A stretch of DNA of 16,871 nt, taken from NCBI GenBank assembly GCA_022574315.1, contig JACZSH010000020.1, positions 1-16,871 on the forward strand, written 5' to 3'. The notes under the pieces are model-generated. The model was not told the DNA's origin, did not search any database, and saw only the letters and a program-made list of their open reading frames with translations. The translations under genes and the position numbers were made by a program. Source of the stretch: Chloroflexota bacterium. GTDB taxonomy: Bacteria > Chloroflexota > Dehalococcoidia > Dehalococcoidales > RBG-16-60-22. Position 1 is the stretch's first letter; each line of letters begins with the position of its first letter. This document shows positions 1 to 6,698 of this stretch, piece by piece.

Positions 1-743
1 CCGCTAACCAGCGGGCACCAGATGTAGTCCGGGTCAAGCTTTTTCAAGCGGATGACGTAGGTGCTGAAGTCCATTGTCCCCGGTGGGGCTATCTCAGCGC
101 CAACATGCTCAACCTTGCTCAGCTTTTCCGCATATAGCTCCCCCGGCTTGATACCGCTAGCCCCCATGGTATTATCCCAGCCAAGGTGGGCATAGCGGGC
201 GGGTCGGCCCATCTTCTCCATATCCCAGGTGTCTTGAATCCAGTTGAGAACCATAATCTCGTAATTATCCCAAAGCGGGGAAACGCTGAAGACAAACTCC
301 GGGGGGAGAACACCCAGTGTAGAGGTGACATAACCGACGGCGGGGATCATGTCACGGGCGGCCAGCGGCTTGATAGTATCACCGTCCTGGGAATAGATGA
401 ACTGGATTATCATCGGGTTTTTCGGTTGCATCCTCATGTAAGCCGGGACGATCTGGGCCATATCATACCTCGTGTCCTCAGTCACCATGTTGAACCTGAT
501 GCCAGGCATAAGACCGGTATCGCTGGCCCAGTCATAGTATGCTTTGCTCATGTTGAACTGCATCTTGGTTGGTATCGCCAGGGGACCGGTAAAGCCGGAG
601 AGAAAGCCCAGCGTTATCGTCCTCTCCTTGGCTGGAGTTGGATCCGGTGCCGGTGCTGGAGCCGGTGCTGGCTGTGCGCAAGCTGCCAATAACAGCGAAC
701 TAATCAGTATAACAGCAAATAAAACACCAATAATTCTTTTCAA
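1..743 (-). CDS. ABC transporter substrate-binding lipoprotein, branched-chain amino acid (LivJ-like) type, partial
   Basis: I translated this directly from the minus strand; it runs off the left edge, so the C-terminus is missing (about 247 codons present). The start is TTG at 743-741, chosen because a perfect AAGGAGG (757-751) sits 7 nt upstream. Residues 1-22 form a lipoprotein signal (MKR, a hydrophobic stretch, then LLAAC with lipidated Cys22), followed by an Ala/Pro linker (about 23-38). The mature part opens with TITLGFLSGFTGPLA, the usual first beta strand of type 1 periplasmic-binding proteins of the Leu/Ile/Val family, and later has the WDNTMGASG and TMDFSTYVIRLKKLDPDYIW segments usual in that fold. 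It should be anchored outside the cytoplasmic membrane and feed an ABC importer whose other genes lie beyond the window. The ligand cannot be read from sequence; amino acids, amides or aromatic acids are all possible for this family. Confidence 0.85.
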   Translation of the reverse strand, partial: MKRIIGVLFAVILISSLLLAACAQPAPAPAPAPDPTPAKERTITLGFLSGFTGPLAIPTKMQFNMSKAYYDWASDTGLMPGIRFNMVTEDTRYDMAQIVPAYMRMQPKNPMIIQFIYSQDGDTIKPLAARDMIPAVGYVTSTLGVLPPEFVFSVSPLWDNYEIMVLNWIQDTWDMEKMGRPARYAHLGWDNTMGASGIKPGELYAEKLSKVEHVGAEIAPPGTMDFSTYVIRLKKLDPDYIWCPLVS

Positions 744-945
744 TGTGAAACCTCCTTAAATAAATACCGACAACTCAATAATAATTTGATTACCATTTAT
801 GTCATCTACCACCCCCTTCAGGGGACGAAGTATTCCCCATCATTTTCTAGAGTTCAGTTGGTTTCAACAGGCAATCTAAATTAACCAGTCCGCTGATTGC
901 GGGAATAACCACCGCCGCTTGTCCCTCTCAGTTACTTGTGAAGTG

Positions 946-974
946 ACAATAGCATGGTTTTTCCGGTTTGTCAA
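946..974 (-). promoter_or_regulatory. Promoter P1 (proximal) of solute-binding protein gene
   Basis: On the minus strand there is a consensus -35 TTGACA (974-969), a 17-nt spacer, then TATTGT (951-946) preceded by TGC, an extended -10. The -35 lies inside the 11-bp palindrome GTTTGTCAAAC (966-976). The predicted start point is near 939, giving a leader of about 195 nt. Confidence 0.65.
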
Positions 975-1008
975 ACATACGCTATTGTTATATTCCCAAT
1001 TGGTCAAG

Positions 1009-1037
1009 ACAATAGCATTATTGGTGTTTCCTGTCAA
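1009..1037 (-). promoter_or_regulatory. Promoter P2 (distal), near copy of P1
   Basis: On the minus strand, TTGACA (1037-1032), a 17-nt spacer and TATTGT (1014-1009) again preceded by TGC. It has the same -35, spacing and ATGCTATTGTC core as P1, 63 bp further upstream. It begins 16 bp past the stop of the VOC remnant. Confidence 0.6.
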
Positions 1038-1052
1038 CAGGCTAACCTTCGG

Positions 1053-1226
1053 CTACTCAGCCGTGGTATCTTCCTGCATCAGGCCAAAAGTATTGCCTTC
1101 GGTATCCTGGCAGTAAGCCATATAGCCGACCCCGGGCACCGGTGTTTTCGGCAGGACAACTTTTTCTTCGCTGGCTTCTATCTTACGAATGAAACCATCA
1201 ACCGAGGGGACGTCAATGGTATTGAC
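1053..1226 (-). pseudogene. VOC (glyoxalase/bleomycin-resistance) family remnant, C-terminal half only
   Basis: The minus-strand frame ending at 1053 encodes NTIDVPSVDGF, then a lysine-rich stretch, then PGVGYMAYCQDTEGNTFGLMQ. This is the typical second half of a VOC-superfamily protein, including the terminal Glu of the DTEGN motif that normally binds metal. VOC proteins of this kind are about 115-125 residues, but recognisable similarity starts only about 57 residues before the stop. Upstream of that, the frame is open to 1367 but its translation does not look like the family and is taken over by the acetamidase promoter and start on the other strand. I therefore read it as a 5'-truncated remnant. 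A product starting at one of the upstream in-frame codons cannot be excluded but would lack the first beta-alpha-beta module. Confidence 0.6.
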
Positions 1227-1265
1227 CGCACCAATTAACTCACCCCGCCGATTCAGCGCGGTATG

Positions 1266-1294
1266 TTGACAAAAGGCTTTCCCGTACTTAAAGT
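1266..1294 (+). promoter_or_regulatory. Promoter of acetamidase/formamidase gene
   Basis: TTGACA (1266-1271), 17-nt spacer, TAAAGT (1289-1294). The predicted start point near 1301 gives a leader of about 43 nt ending in the AAGGAG site (1333-1338). Confidence 0.55.
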
Positions 1295-1343
1295 GTCTAT
1301 TAGCAAGCTTAATGATTTTAAAGACACGCGGGAAGGAGCAGAT

Positions 1344-2315
1344 ATGAGTGACGGCAATATTCACCAATTAACACCAAGTGTTTACTATTATACTTTCGGG
1401 CCTTACGAACCGGCGGTAGTCGCCCGCAGCGGAGATACCGTAGTTGCCGAGACCAGAGACGCGGAAGGTTACGACAAAAACATGGACATGCTCACCGAGG
1501 CACAAAAGCAGCGCAGCGATATCACCTCTTTCCGCGAAGCTAACCCCCTGGTCGGTCCGGTTTACCTCGAAGAAGCGGAGCCGGGCGATACGCTGGCGGT
1601 AAAAATCCAGCAGATTAAGCTGAATCGCGACTCCGCCTGGTCGAAACACCGGGCGCACTTCGGGGGGATGACCGGGGAGGTGCCGGGAAAGAGGTTGTTT
1701 CTGAATGAGCCCCTGCCCGAAAAGAGGTTTCACTGGCAACTGGACCGGTCGCGGAACACGGGCACCTGGGAGCTGACCAAAAGCCGGATAAAGCGAATCG
1801 AAATCCCGCTGCACCCTTTCTTGGGCTGTATCGGGGTGGCCCCCCGGTTCGGGCGGGTGGAAATGTCGATTACGCCCGGAGAATACGGCGGGAACATGGA
1901 CTGCATCGAGACCAGGGAGGGTACCACCGTCCTTTTTCCGGTCTGGGTACGCGGCGCTTATCTCTTTTTCGGGGATGTCCACGCCGCGCAGGGTGACGGG
2001 GAGATTTGCGGGGTAGCGCTGGAGACCACCGCCGAGGTGACACTCAAGCTCGAAGTAATCAAGGATAGCCGCATTGAATGGCCCCGCCTGGAAGACGAGA
2101 CGCACATCATGGCGACGGGCAGCGGGCGTCCGCTAATGGACTGCGTGCGCATCGCCCAGGTGGAGCTGATAAACTGGCTGGTGGACGGTTACGGATTTGA
2201 CAAATGGGAAGCCTTCCAGGCCGTTTCGCAGGTGGGGACAATGCGTATCGGCAACGTGGTCGACCCCAACTACACCGTGGTCGCCAAATTCCCCAAGCGA
2301 TACCTGGTAGCTTAG
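1344..2315 (+). CDS. Acetamidase/formamidase family protein
   Basis: This 323-residue protein belongs to the FmdA/AmdA family, cytoplasmic enzymes that hydrolyse formamide, acetamide or related short amides to ammonia and the acid. Family hallmarks are visible: NPLVGPVYLEEAEPGDTL (about 67-84), LGCIGVAP (170-177), TPGEYGGNMD (187-196) and GDVHAAQGDGE (220-230), which includes the residues thought to hold the active-site metal. The length fits the short bacterial form of the family. The start at 1344 is preferred over the in-frame ATG at 1263 because AAGGAG lies 5 nt upstream and because the 27 extra residues overlap its own promoter. The gene stands alone, facing away from the VOC remnant and converging on the PLP-enzyme operon. 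The exact substrate is unknown; some family members act on other amides. Confidence 0.85.
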   Translation: MSDGNIHQLTPSVYYYTFGPYEPAVVARSGDTVVAETRDAEGYDKNMDMLTEAQKQRSDITSFREANPLVGPVYLEEAEPGDTLAVKIQQIKLNRDSAWSKHRAHFGGMTGEVPGKRLFLNEPLPEKRFHWQLDRSRNTGTWELTKSRIKRIEIPLHPFLGCIGVAPRFGRVEMSITPGEYGGNMDCIETREGTTVLFPVWVRGAYLFFGDVHAAQGDGEICGVALETTAEVTLKLEVIKDSRIEWPRLEDETHIMATGSGRPLMDCVRIAQVELINWLVDGYGFDKWEAFQAVSQVGTMRIGNVVDPNYTVVAKFPKRYLVA

Positions 2316-2353
2316 CCGCCACATAAGGTAATTACCCGCCACATTTGCCAGTA

Positions 2354-2369
2354 CCGGTTACCAAACCGG
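2354..2369. terminator. Hairpin between convergent genes
   Basis: CCGGTT (2354-2359), loop ACCA, AACCGG (2364-2369): a perfect 6-bp stem between the convergent acetamidase and PLP-enzyme genes. There is no T-run on either side, so its termination activity is doubtful. A 9-bp direct repeat CCGCCACAT (2316-2324 and 2336-2344) lies just before it. Confidence 0.35.
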
Positions 2370-2372
2370 ACT

Positions 2373-3497
2373 TCAGCCTGCCTCCAGTATCTGCCGTATT
2401 TTATGGGTAGTTTTCAAGCCGTGGCCGGTAACCAGGGAAACAATAACGCCCTCCGGGTCTGACTCCGGGAGATACTTTTTCAGCCCGGCAATGGCGACCG
2501 CCGCCGTAGGTTCGATAAAATAACCCCTGCCGCCCATTTCCCGAAGTGCCTGCTCAATCTCATTATCGCTGACGACGATGAAGTCCCCGTTACTCCGCCT
2601 GACCGCTTCAATAACCTGGCCTCCCCTGACCGGGGCGGCCACGGCGATTCCTTCCGCAATGGTCTCTCTTTTGGCAATCACCGGGATTTGGGCCCGGTTT
2701 TCCCGAAATGCTTTATGTAAAGGGGCGCAGCTTTCGGCCTGCACGGCGATAATGGCCGGTACTTTATCAATTATTCCGGCGTCCAGAAGCTCGTTAAAGC
2801 CGATGTGGGCACCGATGACCAGTGTCCCGTTACCGGCGGGTAAAACGACCGCGCCCGGCGACTTCCAGCCGAGCTGCTCGCAGACTTCAAAGGCAAACGT
2901 TTTCGTCCCCTGGAAGAAAAACGGGTTCCAGACATGGCTGGCGTAATAGGTGTGCCGGGCGGCTTTCAGCGCCGCGGCGGCGGTATCCTCCCGGGTACCG
3001 GCTATCCGGCTCAAGCCGGCGCCGTAAAGCTGTATCTGGGACATTTTAGCGGGCGAGGTATCTTCAGGGACAAAAATACGGCAGCCGATTTCAGCCCGGG
3101 CGCAGTAAGCGGCAATGGCCGTACCGGCATTTCCGGAGGAATCCTCCACCACTTCTCTGATACCCAGCTCTCGCAGATGGCTGACCAGGACAGAGGCACC
3201 CCGGTCTTTGAAAGACCCGGTGGGAAGTAGCTGGTCCTGCTTGATGAAGACCCGGCGACCGTCAAAGTCTTCCGGGACGAGCGGGGTAAAACCTTCATCG
3301 AAGGAGACGATGGAAGCGTCATTTCTAATCGGTATGGCTTCCCGGTACCGCCACAGGGTCGGTTTTCTCTGCCGGATGCGGGCTAAATCAAAAACCGGCC
3401 GGAACTCAATGTCAAGGACGGAACCGCAATCGCATTGCCACCTCGGCTCGTCCAGCGGGTAAGCTGCCCGGCAGTGCCGGCAAACAAGCTGGTCCAT
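2373..3497 (-). CDS. Threonine synthase-like PLP-dependent enzyme
   Basis: This 374-residue, fold-type II PLP enzyme most resembles bacterial/archaeal threonine synthase (O-phosphohomoserine to threonine). It has an N-terminal zinc-ribbon-like knuckle (Cys6, Cys9, Cys22, Cys24), the PLP lysine in GSFKDRG (Lys97), SSGNAG (120-125), the phosphate-binding loop AGNGT (221-225), and the C-terminal SLVTGHGLK segment. The ATG at 3497 has AAGGA about 7 nt upstream. It is the last gene of a minus-strand operon behind a cupin and RidA. RidA destroys the reactive enamine/imine released by PLP ammonia-lyases, so the neighbourhood suggests an eliminase or dehydratase reaction (such as threonine/serine deamination) as an alternative to threonine synthesis. 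Sequence motifs alone do not decide between these. Membership of the family is secure; the precise reaction is not. Confidence 0.8.
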   Translation of the reverse strand: MDQLVCRHCRAAYPLDEPRWQCDCGSVLDIEFRPVFDLARIRQRKPTLWRYREAIPIRNDASIVSFDEGFTPLVPEDFDGRRVFIKQDQLLPTGSFKDRGASVLVSHLRELGIREVVEDSSGNAGTAIAAYCARAEIGCRIFVPEDTSPAKMSQIQLYGAGLSRIAGTREDTAAAALKAARHTYYASHVWNPFFFQGTKTFAFEVCEQLGWKSPGAVVLPAGNGTLVIGAHIGFNELLDAGIIDKVPAIIAVQAESCAPLHKAFRENRAQIPVIAKRETIAEGIAVAAPVRGGQVIEAVRRSNGDFIVVSDNEIEQALREMGGRGYFIEPTAAVAIAGLKKYLPESDPEGVIVSLVTGHGLKTTHKIRQILEAG

Positions 3498-3525
3498 GGT
3501 TTTCCTTTTTCGTTCGTCCCGGTGA

Positions 3526-3906
3526 TTAATCTCCGACGGCCGCGATGGCGTCTATCTCGATTTGGTATCCGCCGTGCAGCTCCCGGGTGGGGACGACGGC
3601 GCGCGCCGGGCGGTGCTCACCAAAGGTTTCGGCGTATACTTCATTCACTTTTCCCCATAGCCCGATGTCGGAGATGTAAACAGTCGTCTTGATAACCCGG
3701 TCAAGGCTGGAGCCGGCGGCGGTCAGTATCTGAGACAGGTTTTTCAACGTTTGCTCCGTCTGTTCTTCGATGGAGCCGATGTGTTTATCCGTGGTTCCCG
3801 GATTTACCGGCAACTGTCCCGATACGTAGACCAGGTTCTGGTGAACGACCGCCTGGGAGTAATGACCGACCGGCTTCGGCGCCAGGGGCGTCAATACTTG
3901 TTTCAT
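3526..3906 (-). CDS. ridA: RidA family enamine/imine deaminase
   Basis: The 126-residue product matches the YjgF/YER057c/UK114 (RidA) family in length and motifs. Residues 14-30 (GHYSQAV to VYVSG), the substrate-carboxylate Arg in HRPARAV (Arg102), and the terminal IEIDAIA with catalytic-type Glu117 are all present. RidA hydrolyses 2-aminoacrylate and related enamines/imines released by PLP enzymes, protecting other PLP enzymes from damage. It acts as a cytoplasmic trimer. I chose ATG 3906-3904 over the GTG at 3918 because that GTG overlaps the Shine-Dalgarno AAAGGAGG. It sits 28 bp upstream of the PLP-enzyme gene and 41 bp downstream of the cupin gene on the same strand, so co-transcription is likely. 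Confidence 0.88.
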   Translation of the reverse strand: MKQVLTPLAPKPVGHYSQAVVHQNLVYVSGQLPVNPGTTDKHIGSIEEQTEQTLKNLSQILTAAGSSLDRVIKTTVYISDIGLWGKVNEVYAETFGEHRPARAVVPTRELHGGYQIEIDAIAAVGD

Positions 3907-3947
3907 CTGACAAACCACCTCCTTTCCGCAACGAGTCCTGTTTCATC

Positions 3948-4295
3948 TCAGGAGCGTATCATGACCAGCATCATCTTGAACCTGGTCAGGGCTTTGAGGG
4001 CGTGCGGTTCATTGGCCGGCATTATCACCATTTCACCGGCGGTGACGCGGAGAGGCTTACCGGAAATGGTGACCTCGGCTTCTCCATCGAGGAGATAGAC
4101 CAGCGCATCAAACGGCGCGGTATGTTCGCTCAGTCCCTGCTCCTGGCCGAAAGCGAAGAGCGTTAAAGTCCCCGTCTTCTGGTCGATAATCGTCCGACTG
4201 ACGACGGAGCCTGCCTGATAGTCAATCATATCAATCAGGCGATGAACCTTCGCCGGAAGCTCGTCTTTACCCGGCTGCCCGTTATCTTTTGTCAT
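3948..4295 (-). CDS. Small single-domain cupin protein
   Basis: This 115-residue protein has one cupin barrel. Motif 1 reads GLSEHTAPFDALVYLLDG and motif 2 reads GEMVIMPANEPHAL. The motif 1 region has one His but lacks the usual second His and the Glu, so the four-ligand metal site of classical cupins is incomplete; this variant with HTAPFD occurs in a common group of small bacterial cupins. AAGGAGG lies 6 nt before the ATG at 4295. It is the first gene of the cupin-ridA-PLP enzyme operon. It may sense or bind a small ligand or act as an isomerase, but I cannot assign a reaction. Confidence 0.8.
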   Translation of the reverse strand: MTKDNGQPGKDELPAKVHRLIDMIDYQAGSVVSRTIIDQKTGTLTLFAFGQEQGLSEHTAPFDALVYLLDGEAEVTISGKPLRVTAGEMVIMPANEPHALKALTRFKMMLVMIRS

Positions 4296-4328
4296 TTGTT
4301 ACCTCCTTACCAATAAGTCACCCGCCCC

Positions 4329-4337
4329 ATTATATCA
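4329..4337 (-). promoter_or_regulatory. Extended -10 promoter of the cupin-ridA-PLP operon
   Basis: On the minus strand a perfect TATAAT (4334-4329) is preceded by TGA (4337-4335), an extended -10. No good -35 is seen at 16-18 nt, which is acceptable for extended -10 promoters. The predicted start is near 4322, giving a leader of about 27 nt. Confidence 0.55.
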
Positions 4338-4403
4338 CGCCCCGTCCGGCAAGTGGTCATCAAATCACGAAGCGCAGGGTATTATTCGGTTTTGGCTGGT
4401 GAT

Positions 4404-4498
4404 GTCATGGCGAGCCGAAGGCGAAGCAATCCATATACAATCCATATAGATAATGCAATTATTGGAGATTGCTTCGTCGCTGCGCTCCTCGCTATGAC
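4404..4498. repeat. MITE-like imperfect palindrome (GTCATnGCGAG...CTCGCnATGAC)
   Basis: The outer arms are GTCATGGCGAG (4404-4414) and CTCGCTATGAC (4488-4498), matching 10 of 11. The inner arms CGAAGCAATC (4422-4431) and GATTGCTTCG (4467-4476) match perfectly. The right arm carries a few extra bases between these blocks. The loop contains an 11-bp tandem duplication CAATCCATATA (4427-4437 and 4438-4448). From memory, elements with these ends are scattered in non-coding DNA of many uncultured anaerobes. Here it fills the gap between the divergent cupin operon and MFS gene; no transposase is present. Confidence 0.7.
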
Positions 4499-4565
4499 GG
4501 GGCGGGGTTATTGGCAATGACAAATAGAATCAACCAAAGGCAAATAAAACGAAAGACAGGCGCAC

Positions 4566-4594
4566 TTGTCTTTCCAGAGGTCAAGATTTATAAT
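4566..4594 (+). promoter_or_regulatory. Promoter of the MFS-phosphatase operon
   Basis: TTGTCT (4566-4571), 17-nt spacer, perfect TATAAT (4589-4594). The predicted start is near 4601, about 60 nt before the likely translation start region. Confidence 0.65.
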
Positions 4595-4695
4595 GTTGGC
4601 TGACCCGTCAAAGAAACAGGCGAGGTTTAGCGACAAAACGTCCCGGAAAGGATTTCAGTATCAGAAAGTTTAATCTTCGGTCGGTCCTATTCGGA

Positions 4696-5847
4696 TTGCT
4701 GCCTCTTTTCGTGCTGGCCCACACCGGTCACCACCTGGTGTCAGCACTGTTAACGCCGCTGCTACCCTTTATCCGTGATGAACTGAGCCTCGACTATACC
4801 CAGGCCGGAGTACTGTTCTCCGCGTTTAATATCTCTTACGGCATCAGCCAGCTGCCCGCCGGCTGGCTGGCCGACCGCATCGGGCCGCGTATCACGCTTA
4901 CTATCGGCGTGGCCGGCGTGGCGGCAGCCGGGCTACTGGCCGGACTTTCCCAAACGTACCTGATGCTGGCCGCGGTACTGGTGCTGATGGGACTGGCCGG
5001 CGGCGGCTATCACCCCTCGGCGGCACCCCTGGTCTCCGCCTCGGTAGAACCGAAGAACCGGGGAAGGGCGCTGGGCATACACCAGATTGGCGGCACGGTC
5101 AGTTTTTTCCTGGCACCGATAATCGCCGCCGGCATCGCCGGAGCGCTGGGCTGGCGGGGCACGTTTATTACCCTGTCCATCCCCACCATCGCCTTTGGGC
5201 TGGTGTTTTACGCGCTGCTGGGGCGACTGGGGCAGACGAGCCGACCCAAGCCGGCGAGCGCCGCGCCAACGGAGGCACTACCGGCTCCAGTCAACCGGCG
5301 GCGACTGATGGCATTCCTCATCCTGGGCATAGCCAGCATGGTGCTGATTTATTCGACGATAACATTTATTCCGCTCTACGTCGTTGACCACCTGGGGGAG
5401 AGCAAAAAAATCGGCGCCACCATGGTGGCGCTGGTGTTCTCCGGAGGCATCTGGGCGGGACCACTGGGCGGTTATCTTTCCGACCGCATCGGCCGAGTGC
5501 CCGTACTATTAGCGGTGGGACTTATCGGCGGCCCGGCCATCTACCTGATGACGCTGACACCGTACGGACTGGCACTGTGGGCAATACTGATAATCATCGG
5601 CATGGCAATGCATCTCGGTATGCCGGTAGTAGAAGCCTATATCATCAGTCACACCCCGGAGCACCGGCGCTCCACCGTCCTCGGTATCTATTACCTGGGC
5701 AGCCGGGGAGGTCCCGGAGTCATGGCCCCGGTGATTGGCTATTTCATCGATAACTACGGTTTCACGACCAGTTTCAGCCTGGTGGCGGCGGCCGTCATCG
5801 CCGTAACCCTGTTCTGCGCCATGCTGCTCTGGGGAAACCGTGACTGA
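4696..5847 (+). CDS. MFS transporter, fosmidomycin-resistance-like subgroup
   Basis: This major-facilitator protein (383 residues from the TTG at 4696) is almost entirely hydrophobic, as expected for about 12 membrane helices. The conserved loop motif appears twice: GWLADRIGPR (56-65) between helices 2 and 3, and GGYLSDRIGR at the start of the second half. Helix 4-5 signatures are GGGYHPSAAPL and GRALGIHQIGG, which resemble the fosmidomycin-resistance/FSR group of drug or metabolite exporters. The start is uncertain. The TTG lies inside the first helix with no ribosome site, while the frame continues upstream to 4594. The best-placed ribosome site (GGAAAGGA, 4645-4652) points to an ATC at 4660-4662 that would give IRKFNLRSVLFG as N-terminus. 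It is followed after 17 bp by the phosphatase gene, probably in one transcript. The substrate is unknown. Confidence 0.85.
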   Translation: MLPLFVLAHTGHHLVSALLTPLLPFIRDELSLDYTQAGVLFSAFNISYGISQLPAGWLADRIGPRITLTIGVAGVAAAGLLAGLSQTYLMLAAVLVLMGLAGGGYHPSAAPLVSASVEPKNRGRALGIHQIGGTVSFFLAPIIAAGIAGALGWRGTFITLSIPTIAFGLVFYALLGRLGQTSRPKPASAAPTEALPAPVNRRRLMAFLILGIASMVLIYSTITFIPLYVVDHLGESKKIGATMVALVFSGGIWAGPLGGYLSDRIGRVPVLLAVGLIGGPAIYLMTLTPYGLALWAILIIIGMAMHLGMPVVEAYIISHTPEHRRSTVLGIYYLGSRGGPGVMAPVIGYFIDNYGFTTSFSLVAAAVIAVTLFCAMLLWGNRD

Positions 5848-5864
5848 AGAGCGAGGGCACGGCA

Positions 5865-6677
5865 ATGACTGATATGCCGGTCTCCAAAAGCGGCCGAACG
5901 GCGATTGAAGTCGCCACCGAGGCAATCCGGCTGGGTGGCGAGATACTGCTTGCTCACGCCGGGGGCAGCAAAGAGATAAAAGAAAAGGGTAAAAGAGACC
6001 TGGTCACCAAGGTAGACCTGCTGTCCGAGAAGGCGATTTGCCAAACCCTGAGCGCCGAATACCCCGGGTACAATATACTCTCCGAAGAATCCGCCCCGGA
6101 AACACCGATTGACGGCTATACCTGGATAATCGACCCGCTGGCCGGCACCAATAACTACGTTTTTGGCATCCCGCTCTACGCGGTCAATATTGCCCTGGCC
6201 AGGGATAAGGACGTTCTGCTGGGGATGACCTACCACCCGGTAGCGGATGAGCTTTTCCGGGCTGTCAAGGGCGGCGGAGCCTATCTTAATGATGCGCCCA
6301 TCCACGTCTCGGCACGGGCTTCGCTGTCAGCGGCAGTGCTCGGATTCGACACCGGTTATGACGTTACCCAGGGGAGAATGTTGCTAAACCTGGTCAGCGG
6401 GCTGTGGCCGCGGGTACACAGCCTGAGAGCTTTGGGGTCGGCGTCCCTGACGCTGTCCTATATTGCCTGCGGACGGGTGGACCTCTACGTGCGCGGCAGC
6501 CTGCACCCCTGGGATATTGCCAGCGGCCTCCGTCTGATCGAGGAAGCCGGAGGCAGCGTCACCGACTGGCGGGGCAAGAAGGAAATACTGAAAAACCAGG
6601 ATATCGTGGCGACGAATAAGTTACTGCACCAGGAACTGCTGGGAGAACTGAAGCAGGCAGCCGGGCTGGTTCTCTAG
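5865..6677 (+). CDS. Inositol monophosphatase family protein with altered metal site
   Basis: This 270-residue protein has the fold signature of the IMPase/SuhB/CysQ family, Mg-dependent phosphatases acting on inositol phosphate, PAP or sugar bisphosphates. Seen are LVTKVDLLSEK (46-56), ILSEESA (71-77, metal Glu), WIIDPLAGTNNY (87-98) and HPWDIASG (214-221, metal Asp217). In the central motif the family has DPxDGTxN; here the second Asp is Ala93 (codon GCC at 6141-6143), one base from GAC. In human IMPA1 the matching residue (Asp93) binds catalytic metal, so activity should be lost or greatly reduced unless compensated. Everything else is intact and of full length, which argues for a recent change, a sequence error or a repurposed non-catalytic role. 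It follows the MFS gene by 17 bp. An alternative start is the ATG at 5874. Confidence 0.85.
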   Translation: MTDMPVSKSGRTAIEVATEAIRLGGEILLAHAGGSKEIKEKGKRDLVTKVDLLSEKAICQTLSAEYPGYNILSEESAPETPIDGYTWIIDPLAGTNNYVFGIPLYAVNIALARDKDVLLGMTYHPVADELFRAVKGGGAYLNDAPIHVSARASLSAAVLGFDTGYDVTQGRMLLNLVSGLWPRVHSLRALGSASLTLSYIACGRVDLYVRGSLHPWDIASGLRLIEEAGGSVTDWRGKKEILKNQDIVATNKLLHQELLGELKQAAGLVL

Positions 6678-6698
6678 TCCCGGCACTATCTCCCGTCA

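Larger units (their letters stand above)
744..1052 (-). promoter_or_regulatory. Long leader and promoter region of the solute-binding protein gene
   Basis: This 309-bp stretch has no convincing gene. Read on the minus strand it holds two promoters (listed separately), then about 195 nt of untranslated leader down to the AAGGAGG site at 757-751. The leader carries a small stem CCGC/GCGG (890-893 with 899-902) and two competing stems around 813-838. In these, TCCCC at 825-821 can pair either with GGGGA (838-834) or with GGGG (816-813). I recognise no known riboswitch. The octamer ACAATAGC occurs three times (946-953, 1009-1016, and inverted at 981-988). Confidence 0.5.

Noticed and set aside
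790..940. Possible T-box riboswitch (GGGGGTGGTA in the leader of an amino-acid transporter gene)
   Set aside because: The conserved T-box core needs GGTGGNACCGCG and a following terminator; only part of the first half is present and no specifier loop could be identified.
919..1238. Two plus-strand ORFs of 65 and 94 codons
   Set aside because: They cover the minus-strand promoters and VOC remnant, and have no ribosome site or recognisable similarity.
1368..2105. 245-codon minus-strand ORF opposite the acetamidase
   Set aside because: No family features; the plus-strand acetamidase has full conserved motifs.
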